Shown one piece after another: positions 11,401 through 23,400 of a stretch of DNA of 64,000 nt (positions are counted from its first letter, which is position 1; every line of letters starts with the position of its first letter). A model generated the notes under the pieces. It made no database searches, was not told the origin of the DNA, and saw only the letters and a list, made by a program, of their open reading frames with translations. Source of the DNA: Vicugna pacos (lineage: Eukaryota; Chordata; Mammalia; Artiodactyla; Camelidae); contig NC_132993.1 of assembly GCF_048564905.1 (NCBI RefSeq), positions 79,329,001-79,393,000 on the forward strand. Direction: 5' to 3'. The position numbers were made by a program, and so were the translations under genes.

Positions 11401-14400
11401 TATTTTCAAATGGAGAAGGTCCCAAGTATGTGTTTCTTGTGCACATTTTCCTCAGGAAACTAGAAGGGGATGCTCTGTACCCAAATGAGGGGTTTAACCA
11501 CAAATGAGGAAGAGCTGTGTCCCGAGAAGAGAGGAGGGACAGACAAGAGAAGTCAGTGCAGTCCCCGCGGCAGATGTGATGGGAGACCCTGCGATGACAG
11601 CCGTGGCAGCAAGTCACAGCCACAGCGTCCCCAGGTCAGACGGGAGCAGTCCAGGACCGACAGGCAAGTTCTTCAGGAGGACAAAACTTACAGACTCATG
11701 TCTTAAACAAAACAGGAGGTGATTTATATAACTACTGAGTTTGGGGTTGAATTCGTAGGAGGTCCCTAGAAAACAAAGCAAATGAATTCAGAAGCTCACA
11801 AACAAGGCCCTACAATTATTGCCTCAAAGGAAAACAGAAAATTGGCAGAAAAGGAAATGCAAGCTTTGTGACGTGAGCACTAATAGCATTTATAGCATCA
11901 GGATAACACTACCACTGACTGGCCGGGTGGCTGGGATGAAGCTGCACAGCGGAAGGACAGGAAGCCGGGGAGAGATGTGAATGGTAGGAGGTTGAAAGTG
12001 CTTTAAGCCCCACCTCCCAGAGACAGCAGTCAACAGCTAATGCTCTAGAAATGAAGAAGTCATGCACGCTCATGGCAGTGAAACCAGAGAATCTGCTACG
12101 AGGAGTGAAAGCCTTTTTCTCCAAGAAACGAGAAATGGAGGAAGGTGGTGTAAGTTTTCAAGTTAAAAAACTCGTATAAAATTGTGTTACTCTTTAAATT
12201 ACACGCATTTATAACTGATAAAAATAAGTCATAAAAAAGAGAAATGAATAACAATTCTTAGGACCTAATCTTTTGAAAGCGTCCCGTGCAGCTGGGAGAG
12301 ACATATTATCGTCTCTCTGCGTTTTTGTGTGTCTCTGTACTTGGGTGTGGGTGTATGAGTGGGTTTTATCTTTTTATAGGTAACATGGGGGAAAGTAATC
12401 AAACTTTTAAATGGAAAAATTCTCAATGTTAAAATTCAAAATTGTTCATGTCTGATAGTCCGAAACAAAGCATTCATCACAGACACGCATATATCTGAAG
12501 ACTCCCTTGAAGAGGTGTTCAGAACTTATGCCATGAACTTGACAGCCATGGGGCCTGCCTTCTGCTTGGGTTACAACTGTCCGTCTGTCGGGATATATAC
12601 AGGGACTGCGACAGTCCATCATGTGGCTCCTCTTCCATAGATTCCCAAGAAAATACTGTCTTACTGGCTTGAGGCAACCTATGGTTTCTGATCTCCCAAC
12701 AGCTCCTTCCTGAAGAACCACCAAAGATGTAAGGTTCTGTGTAGTACGGCTCCTGTGTGACTCTTTAGAAGGAAGCGCCTAAAAATCTCTTATATTTTCT
12801 AAAGACCCATCTCATTAGTTCAAAACAATCTTACCTCCTCTTTTCCGACAGCTGAGTCTAATAGATCCCTCAGATAAGGACAACTTCTACTTCCTAATTC
12901 CTTCAACAGAATTCCATGGAATATCTAATAATATTACCAACAGCTAACTATAGTCATGGAGCGCTTAGTAGGAGCTAGGCTTCCAGGATGAGTGCTCTGC
13001 ATTCTTGTCTCATTTAACCTTCACAACAGCCCTGCAACGTTGCTGCTACTACGGTTTCCATTACTGAAGTCACCAGAAGTGGGGTCAAGCTTTGCGTCGA
13101 CATGCTTACACACGATGCTTTCCGGTGACTTAGAGGTCCGCACATTTAAACTTTGCATCCTTCTCAACAGATGGATTTTGCCAGCAAATCGATTTCTTAC
13201 CTGGGCAAATCCATTAAATGAACCACCAGAAGCCTAAACAGAAATGGAAATCAAAGTAACATTACTTTTTTTCATTACTTTCGTAGGGTCAGTAAATATC
13301 TCTAAGAGAAGGTGGGAAATAAAGACCACCACGAATTTAAAAATTACACAAAAGGTTGCTGTGCATGAAGGTGCTTAGGAAATGGAACAGGCCATACTGT
13401 TTTATTTCAAATAGGCTGACAAGAAAGATTATTTTTACAGTCATTACTGGTACGGGGCTCAGTGCTAACCAAAGCCCACTTTCTCAATAATGAGAAGATG
13501 ATTTCAGAGAAGAGCCGTGAGGGGTTAAATAGCTCTTTTTAAGCCATCGATAGACTCTAGAAGTATTTCCAGGATTTCTCTAATACATCATGTCGATGAA
13601 CAGCTATTATGAGATTTTACAGTTTCAGTGGGCCTGCGTAGAAGCACTTCATGTGTTCTTATTGGTGGTGGAACCACTTCAGGAACAGTAAATTAGTCTG
13701 ATCTATATATATTTTAGTGCTTGAACAGTAAAAATGGAAGTAGAAAGAAAAAAGCTCAGTAAATGGGATGGTAAAATAGACTCTTATTAGTTCCCAACAC
13801 AGTCATTCTGCTCTTTGTGTTGTCATTGTTTTATCTTTTCGATTGTTTTTGGTTTTGTTTTTTTGTCAACCTATTTGTGTTTGGTTTGCACAGATTTCAA
13901 GAGGTACAGGACAACCTGTCAAGGAGATGAGGCAGACCTTGGAGAAGATAGTGATGGATAATGAAGTAGGTGAGAAACACTAGGAAAAACAGAACCTACA
14001 GAAGTCTTTGGCTAGTCTATACTACATACTGGGGTAAGTACCTCTTCTTTATCAGCCTCTATTTCTTGGTACAACAATCCATATCTCTGGTTAGCAATTT
14101 CATCTTCAGACAAATCTGAGTTGTTGGTGTCACTGTCTTGGGGACGCTCGATGCTAGCATTCTGGGAGGCTCCCAGAACCAAAGGTCTAATTATCTCTTG
14201 GTTTTGTTCCCAGCAGCTAGCAGTGGCTTGTTCCCCACCTACATCCCCTAGTAAGTCCATCTCCATCCCTTTCTTGCTCCCAAATGTATCTAAATGTTCC
14301 CAGCAATTATCGAAGCCTCTCATATCCCTGCTAGGCCAGTGGTTAATAGAGTCAAGGCAACTGGCAAGTCCACTTGCTTGGCTATCTGGTATACCAGAGC

Positions 14401-17400
14401 ATTCCAATGTATCTTTATTAGTTGCTCCTGAATCCAAGCTTGGCTGCCAGATGTGACCTGGATCTGTCCCCAAAGAGTCTGTTTTTGCGATTCTTGGCAA
14501 GTTAATGGTGTGGCTACAGTTCCCAGTCATTGTATTTTCAGTTCCCTCTATTAACGGATCTCCAGCCTGACACAAACACCAATCTCTTCTGTTTGCATTA
14601 GTTCCCAGAGCACAACTAAGATTTGTCCTAGTCTGAGCTATTGCTTCATGTTTTATTGATAAAACAACAGCCTGATTTGCATCCTGGTCACCCCCAGGAA
14701 CATGTAACAGAGCCTCACACTGAATCTCTTCAGCGTCTGTACCGCCTTGTGCTGAAGGATACGTTACATCATGGTCAGGAGGGTCTAGCAAATTTTTCTC
14801 TCTGTCTTTTCCAGCTAAATCCCATCCCTCAGAGCTGGCATCTTCAGTATTAGATACAGAGTCAGTCTGGAGAGGCAGATTCAAAATACCTGTGTGAATG
14901 GCAGGTCTAGCTCCAGAACCCCCTGTAACCGTACAATTATTTATTACTACTTGAATCCTGTCACCCAGCCCTTGGTCTCTGTCTCTAAACTCATCTATCA
15001 TATCTACACTTTCCATTTCTTTTTCTAATATGTCAGTTTCCTCAAGACACTCTTCATTGGTCTTTAGGCTTTCCTCACACCCAGCACTTAGATCTTTCCT
15101 AGTTCCCTCTTCACTGATTTTTAAGGTCTCCTGGTCTTGCTTGCCTGTTGTCTTACAAAGATCTACTACCCTGTTTCCTGTACTTTCACGCACTTTCTCT
15201 TCAGATTCCTCTGTACCTTCTAGTGCCTTGATACCAACAGCTCCAGTGTCTACCTTTTCACATGTCTCCACACCTGCCCAGATAGAATCTTCGATCTTCT
15301 GTTGGTCTTCCTCTTCCTCTGACTTCTTAACAGCTTCTTGACTTTCTTGGACCAGGCCACCAGTCTCCTTGGCTGGGATCTCTGAATCAGGTAAATCATA
15401 AGGCTGCTCCAACTCCACAGAAGCAGCCATGGCAACTTCAGCCCCCGGCACAGGTTCTGGGAGCAGCTGTTGACTTCCACATAGAGGGGTTGGCCCCAGG
15501 ACATGCTCACCCTCTTCAGCTACCGTGTGCCAGTCAGCAGAAGGAAGCATCCCAGTGGATAATCCCACATCTCGCTCTGCTTCAGAGACACACGCAGAGT
15601 CTTCCTGCGACCCACCTTGGGGAAGTTCCTGGCTGACACTCTCTGTACTAGCATCAGGGCCCCACATAATTGCACCTAGATCAATTTGAGGTCTGTGAAT
15701 TTCTTCGGCCAACCCACTGTCTGGAGTTTCCTCCATGATCAGGTTACACAGGGAAAGACTTTTTGAAGAATCAGTCTTTAGAGTATGCAGAAGAGCAAAG
15801 GAAGAAAAAAACAAAAACGAAAACGTAAGATGAAATAGATCATGGTAAGCGCTGATGAGAAACACAAAGCTCTTCAGTAGGGTAGCAACAGTTAAACAAA
15901 GCTAGAGCGTATTTAAATTAAATGGCTTAAGGCTGAATCTGTGACGAGCGATGCCATGAGAAGAAAAGCTCACTCTAGATAATATGTCATGTCAACAATG
16001 CATATTAAATACCCAAAAAAATCCAGAATTTTCTGGACATTTACCTACCGGCTGTACCAGATCGGTGCTCGTCTGTGTGAGTAAAATAATAATAATAATA
16101 AATAAATAATCATAATCACAATCATAAGACACGAAAAGAAAATTCCCCCAGCACATTAAAATCCCATCAGTCCAAAGTCAACATACTGCTGAAGCCTTCC
16201 GCTTTTACAGGGTTGATATTAAATTTTGCAACTTGTTACGGAAGAGGAATGAGTTTTGTTCCAATATTGTTTAAGACAACCCCACTGAAACATGATGAAA
16301 GCCTTTGTCATTTTCTAGTATCAAAAAGGGGTTTATGGCTATCATATGCCATTTGCTTTAGCACTCTGGAATGCCAAGTTTCAAATAAATAAGTAAGCTT
16401 GAGAACAGCAGAATAAGATCAAGCATTCACAGCCACAAAATTACACAGTATTGCACGCTCTGATTTAAGAGCAGAATAAAATCTTTCCCCAACTCATCCT
16501 GCCCTTGGTTCTGCCTTTGGGGTGGTGCTTGGACGGAGGCAGATCTGACGTACTAACCCCTCTGACTGCCTGGAGGGCTTGCCTCTTGTTCTCCTCCCCA
16601 CCTAGAAGGCTCGTCTGCACACAGGGAAATAACACCGGGGAGCTGAGAAGGTCCAGGAGTACGAGCGACTATGTCCAGGGAGCTGCTGCTTCACAGTCTT
16701 GTCATTGTTACCATTCCTAGGTCTGTCCCCTGAACTAGTCAACCCTCCTTCTAAATGACACCTCCAGCCTCTCCCAGCTAGAGAAGGAAAAGTGTGTTAA
16801 AAAAAAATTAACACAAAGTTGAGGCTAGAATTCAAACGTTCTCAATATCAATCCACGTATCCCTTCTTGGGAACATACAAGTAAAACCAGCTCCCTATAA
16901 AAAATGTTTTCGTTCAACATTTTTCAGCTCTTCTCTTGAGAGCTCTTCATGATGCTTCAAGCTCCCGTGGAAAGGAAGGGGACGGTCACCTTTCCGTTTT
17001 AAGGTGACAGCAATGTCACCTCAGAAGATCAGGCTCTTAAAAAGCTAGATCTACCAAACGTTCCTGCTGCTGTCTCACTAACACAGAAGGAGACATGGAA
17101 CTCGGGTTGAGCTGTTAAGACCACGCGAGCTCGGGCTCTTCTAAGACAGGCAGACAAAGGCTCTACCCAGGGGTGTGAGGCTCCACCTGGGTGTGGCCAC
17201 TTTCTTAATTCCACAGCACGGACGTCGCCACCACAAAGCTCTGTATGCATTTTATTCTCAGTTCTAAATTCTGGAAATACTCATCCTTGCACATCAAATG
17301 AGCTGAATAAATAACATTAGCAGTCGCATCGACCTTTTGCTGATCCACACCGGACACTGGGCTGCCTGCCCTGCCCACGTCATCTCATTTCAGCCTCACA

Positions 17401-20400
17401 CCACCCTCTGAGGTGGGTGTCATTACCCTTCTATTATAGATGGGAAAAACTGAGGCTTAAAGAGTTTTAGAAGTTGCCCAAAGTCATGGGTATAAGAAGT
17501 AGAGTCTGGACTCAAATCCAGGACTATCTGGCTCTAAAGCTCAAATTCTCATGAACTAGGCTTCACTGACAATAATAATGGAAGAAATGGTTCCCCGAGT
17601 AGAGTGGCCTGTCCTGTACATTGTTTCATCCACACTTTCCACGTACTCCGTTTAAAGGCAGTGGCAAATATGCTGCCCTTCACTGCAGCAGTTCCTCCAG
17701 CCCCCAGTAACGACAGGAGGGGGCACAAAGGGCACAGCACTGCATTCCTGCTCACCCAGGAGTCTGGCACCGACACGCTTCCCTCACCATTGTCTCCACC
17801 TGCAGGGAACGCTTACACCCATCAGGGAGCTGATGACTGTCCTAGGGGACTATGTTATCATCAGAAACGTCTGCGTCTTCTTTCCATCACAGATGGAGTA
17901 AAATATAGCGAGGTTCCCAAATGTTTAGCCATCCAGAGACGTTAAAAGACAGTGCTCTTAGTTCTCTTACCGTCCATAGGTCCCAGGGCAATGTCTGCAA
18001 AGCAAACAGAGAAACAAAAATACCATTAGCAGACAAATCCCGAGCATGTAAACAATGCGGGGGTGATGACAGTTCTTGAAATAAAATCATAAGTATTTTT
18101 GAAACATCTAGTTAGCACTTGTTCAACAGAACTTTCTCTGGGGATGAGAATGTCCCACATGTGTTCTGCCCAACGTGGCAGCCACGGCTCACGTGGGCTA
18201 CTGAGCACTGGGAATGTGCAAGTGTAACGGAACTGAACTTTAAATTTTACATTCTAACATTTCAGTCTGATGTAAAATACCCAAATGCGGCTAGTGGCTA
18301 CCACTATCAGACAGCACAGGGCTAGTCAATCTGCTTTTGCTCTACGAGTGAGAAACTATGTCTGAACCATGAATAAACTTTAACACACACACACAATTAA
18401 AATGAAGTAGACAAGGTGCCCCAGTATTTAGAGTTTATCACACTTTGAGGAAATGCTGATCCTCATCATTGCTAACACTATTTTCTCTCCCCTCCTCTCG
18501 TACCAAATTCAAGAGGATGACCCGCTTGATGGTAAATGAACTTCAGAAACGTAGATCTTCAGTATGCTGCATTGGGTGGTAACGCACAGCTCATCTAACT
18601 GGCAGTCATGCAAATTAGCAGGGTGCCTCCTAAGACATGTGGGTGAATTGCACTTAAGCACCAGCATTTTAATTGTGAAGTTTATTGATCCTGGGGAATG
18701 AATCCAGATGGTTCAAATGACTCCCACCGTGTGCCGGGAGAGTGGGGGACACGTCTCTTTCTTATTCCCTTTGTGACTGAGAATTTCTGCTAAAGCCACA
18801 TGCTTCTCTGCTCGTGCCTCTGTGACTAGAAGGGATCCATGTTTATGCGGTCGTTTTCAATCTCCAAATGTAAACAGAGAATTAGGGAGCCTGGCACTCT
18901 CATCTTAAGAATATGTCGGTTTCCAGATGGGATTACAGCTGTCTTGTTCGGGCTCCATAGTACAGAAGGTGGACCTGTGGTTCCGACGGAACCCCCGCCC
19001 CCCAGGTTGGTCTGGGCTTCCTCTAATGGCCCCACCCGGCAGCTCCGGGCAGCCTGGCTGGTCTCTGGCTTAGCACCTACTTGCCAAATGACTAAGTGTA
19101 AAACAGCGCGACTGTTTTTTGTACATGGACTCCTTCTGCACCTTATATGCACTTTCTGATTATCCAAATGGTTTATGTTTTCTTGCTTCACAGCCCCTTA
19201 AGAATCGTAGCCCCTAAAAGCTGCTGCACGTCCTGGCATCATGCAGGCAGCACAGGTATTTTCCTCAAAGGAAGGCAGCAACGTGAGGCAGTGTGCTTAT
19301 CACTCCTTGGGGTCAGGAAAGGACGTGTCCGCGCACATGGACACTGCGGGGATCACAAGGTAAAGTGTTCTGTGAGCCGCGGGGCCATCAGTTTAAAACA
19401 TGGGGTCAGGCAACGGTAAGGGAGATGATCTTGAGTGAAGGGGAAAGACGTTTGCAGAATCTAGCAGCTCTGTGCTCCTTGTTATCTCAGCCTAAGACTT
19501 CTCTTCTTAGCACAAGAGGAGAGACGTGATGAGCGCTGGACCACAGGACTCTGCAGTGAGGTGACTCAATTACGGCCACTGGGAAGCCAGAGCAATTTAT
19601 TACCAGGCCCGAGTGAAGAGCAGGGGGACACACGCAGTTTCCCCTGATGGCAGTGATGCATTTTCTTCAGAAACTAAGACTTTTGAAGATTTAACCAAGG
19701 ACATTTTTTTTAATTCTTATTTTTTGTTGAAGTGGAGTCGATTTACAATGTTAGTTTCAGGTGCGCAGCAAAGCTTCCTGTAACGAGCCGGCACGGGCAA
19801 GGTCATTTTGTTGTTGTTCTTTAATTCTGAAAGGCTCTCTTAGTCTTAAATCCACACAAAGTTGCGTGATTCATGGATTAATGTAATCATGAGTTCATAT
19901 CAGAGGGTTCTCTCTTGATTCAAACTTGCAGACAGAAATGCCGTGGCATCTGACCCCCTGAGCATCACAGCATCCACTGTGGAAACTCTTCTCCTGCCTC
20001 TAAAGTGATGACCGTTGGACGGTAAGGCAGAGGAAGTCCCACGAACTCTGCTGGCTGTCTGCTCAATGAGACAGCTCTGAAAAGGAGACGTTCTGAATGC
20101 TATGTCCATTCATTTTTCTGCTTTGTGTGGCCACCAAGATAGAACCCTCAGACTTGCTGACAGTGACTGCGCTAGGGTTTCCCAGCATGAGCTTCAGAGA
20201 CCATTCCCATGAATGTTGAGAATGTTTCATTAAAACAGACTTCCATGGTCAAGCGAATTTGGGCAACTCTAAGTTAAACAAATCTGAACTTTGTTTGTTT
20301 GTTTTGATTGCAGGGCTTCTTGGAGGCGTTAATATGCTAAAGGCACATCGTGAATATTTTAAAAGGGAGTTAACAGAACTTCCTGAAGCATTCATCGAAG

Positions 20401-23400
20401 AGATGCCTTTATGTTTTTTTGTAAAGTACCTTTCAGGCTAGTGTCTAATCTACTGAGTTGCCTGCTTTATTGACATCTCAGTTTTTATTGTTCCAATGTC
20501 CCAGCATGGAGGTCTGTAGAAACTCAATCACATTCCGGAACAAAATATGGATTAAAGTGAAGCTTTATTTATTGAAGGCCACATTGAGCTGTGGTTTATT
20601 ATAAGGTATCAGGAAGGCTTCTGGACCAGGATGTTGAGCTGGGTCTCAATTCCTAAGTTGAGTTTTACAATACACCTTGATTAATTAACTTGAAGTATAT
20701 TCTAGCATCCTTGGGTTTGCCCCAACCGCATCAAAAACACTGACGTAAAAATCTGGTTAGCAAAAATTTTCAGTTAGCTTCCTTCCGTGAACACAGACAA
20801 CTGTAAGGTAACTATATTCTGGAAGAGTCACCTACAGCTCATTACAGCACCCACCACCAGAATCCCTCTGCTAGACAATGCTATCACAACCACTACTGAA
20901 ATGGGGAAAATGCCAAGAGCGAGGAAGTCATTAGCAGGGTAAGACCGGATAAGGAAGGCCATCTCTGCATCGGGGGCACATAAGGGTAAGTTTCTATAAT
21001 GTGGAGGATGAGGACATCAACTTCAAGTTCAGAACGATCAAGACCAAAAATATTCCCATTGGAGCAAAATCTCATGGTTAATTCAAGTATGCCTTAATTT
21101 GCAAAGTATGAAGAAGGAAAATAGAGAAAAAAAATTAAGAAGAGAAAACCCCAAACCAAAATAAAGAGTTTTGCTTAGGGAAGCCATGAAATGTGTCACC
21201 CAAACCTGGACACTTCTGCACGCAAAGGGGCCACTATGGATAACCACTCTGAGACGGATGCTCCCCGGCACAGTGGAAGTGTGGCTCCCTGGGCAGAGAT
21301 AGCTAATGGTAGAGGAGGTTGAGAACAACTGCCATCGATAAAGTCCTCGTTCCACCTTTCCTAAATGTCAACCGAAAAGAGTCACATGGAAGGGAGAGGG
21401 GTCAGGGAAAGGCACCTGTCGCCTTACTGAGCTTATTAAAGTCTATCAACTCTCGTCCCCAAACGTCCAAAAACCCACTTGATACCTGAGACATGGGTGA
21501 GTGGGTGACTCCGGCAGAACCCGCAGGTGCCACTTCAGGCTTGAAAGGGTCGAAGTCCAGATCCAACAAAGTCTCCTCTTTCTTCACCTCGGGGACTTCG
21601 TTCTGCTAAAGCAAAACATGCATTAGCTTGAATCCGGTAAGACTTCATGATCTAACCCACGTGCAAGCCTCTAATTTCAGTTCATATCCCCAAGCATGCT
21701 TTGATAATTTACCACTGAGGTGGCTCATGCATGGGAGAGGGAATAAGCCACACAGGCCAAGTGTAACGTAAGACACTCCGGAACACGGCCCAGGACCGGG
21801 TTTCTATCCTTTGTTCAGCTCCAAGTCCAGGCAACAAAGAGGATGTCTGAGAGATGAACCCTAATGCCACCAAGATCTAAGGAATGTCCTTCTCTTCCAG
21901 CTCAGAAAACTCAGGTCAAGAATTACAGAGGACCGGATGAATGAAATGGGCTAAGGTGTGCACCTGTTACAGTCACCCGCTGCTGTGATGTCCCCTGTGA
22001 AGCTAAAAGTTAAAAAGGAACGGGTCGTTGTGACTGTGACCACATCCCACCTGCCCCTTCCCCTCAGAGGTACCCTGTCCCTGGACTCAGTTATCCTATG
22101 ATCCATTCTTCATCCATAATACTGTTTGTCCCAACTGTGTTTATGAGGGAGCAAAAGAGAGAAAAAGACAGAATAACACATCCCCCAATGTTCACTGCAA
22201 AATGAGCTCCCACCCCAATAACATTCTTAGACTAGAAAGAAAGTCAGTCAAATAGAGAATGAGAATCCTGCTATAATAATAACAAAAAAGTTTTATACTA
22301 CTAAGTGTTAATAATAGTTCATTTATTGCAGGATCATGACAGGAAAGGAAAGGGCGTGGACGTGACGTTGGTCTAACCCAGGCTCAGGTTACACAGTCAA
22401 GGTCAGAGCTGGCATAAAGCCCTCTGAAACTGTACCACAGTGGAGAGAAGTGGGGTCAGTTTTCACACAGTTCGAGTTAAATGTGTCTGGTTTTTGAAAT
22501 ACGCTTCGATTTTGACCATCTGTTGCCTAGAAACTGAAAGTTCACAACAATGGATAAAGTATTATATAAGAATAGAGACGTTTAGGGAAAAATTGTAAAG
22601 AACAGGAGTTATTTTAATTAACATTGATTATGGACATAAAATTTTAAAATTCAGAAATATATGAAAAGCTTCAGGGCACTACAGATACTTTTTTTCAGTA
22701 TATCCACACGGATTATAGAAGGAAATCTGCTTATATATATCCTTCTATTAGTCTTGAGTTATCTATTTTGTGGCATGTTTATTCTTCATTTAAATTTTTT
22801 AAGTTTCTCAAGGATAATGCTCTTCTGAGATCCCTCTGTCTTTAATAATTGCAGTCACAAAACTGTCAACTGATTCCCTCAGCTGCTTTTCAAAATCTGC
22901 ATGAATTTTGTTTTTCATCAACTTTTATGCTGGTACAAATTATACTTAACATTTTGCAAACACTTCTGTTACACTTAGAATGTGCTAGGCATTCTTCGAA
23001 GAACTTGATACATATGAACATTAACTCATGCTAATGCACTTTGCTGCTTTGAAAGAATTACTTTATTCCCCAACAGCATTTTACCTGCACTGCGAATCTT
23101 TAAAACAAAATCGAAGGGCAGATGCATCACTTCCCCACTTGGGGATGAGAAGATTGGGCTGATCAAGGTTATCAGCTGCCCTTTGACTCCAGCGCTATTC
23201 CAGGCTGCTGCAGAGACCCGGTCCCACATCTCAGGGAACCCTAAGATCTGCAGAGGAATTCCTGACATTCTGCAAGTGCTCCGTAAAAACTTAGCCCACG
23301 CAAGTATGTCCCTTAGTCCCTTATGAACCTAATGGATCCCTTTAAGGACGCTCTAATGGAAAGTTAGAGATCAAGGCTAAAAAGAAAACCAGCCTATAAC

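Larger units (their letters stand above)
9890..13200 (-). other. AMPH: AMPH intron 15
   Basis: This 3.3-kb intron is largely filled by an old L1-type fragment (about 10560-12130) and a MIR (about 12945-13105) close to the exon 15 donor. Confidence 0.85.
16073..17970 (-). other. AMPH: AMPH intron 13
   Basis: 1.9 kb between the two 24-bp microexons. It holds the AAT repeat at its 3' end and a MIR at about 17335-17545; otherwise nothing was recognised. Confidence 0.85.
17995..21485 (-). other. AMPH: AMPH intron 12 to exon 13 interval
   Basis: 3.5 kb between exons 12 and 13. It holds a hAT-Charlie fragment (about 18116-18325) and a short reversed L1 tail (about 19700-19785). The stretches 18330-19690 and 19790-21480 have no recognised element or gene. 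Confidence 0.85.

Noticed and set aside
10571-12124. ORFs of 60-125 codons around 10.6-12.1 kb
   Set aside because: They fall in an A-rich decayed L1/HAL1 fragment; Phe/Ser/Leu-rich minus-strand frames arise from poly-A-rich sequence.
14121-15341. Plus-strand ORFs of 60-110 codons opposite the giant exon
   Set aside because: They are antisense shadows of the long minus-strand coding frame, Ser/Leu-rich because the sense strand is Glu/Asp/Lys-rich.
20259-20441. 60-codon plus-strand ORF preceded by a tract ending in ttgcag
   Set aside because: It looks a little like an exon (T-rich tract and AG), but it is on the opposite strand to AMPH, has no known family and no clear donor.
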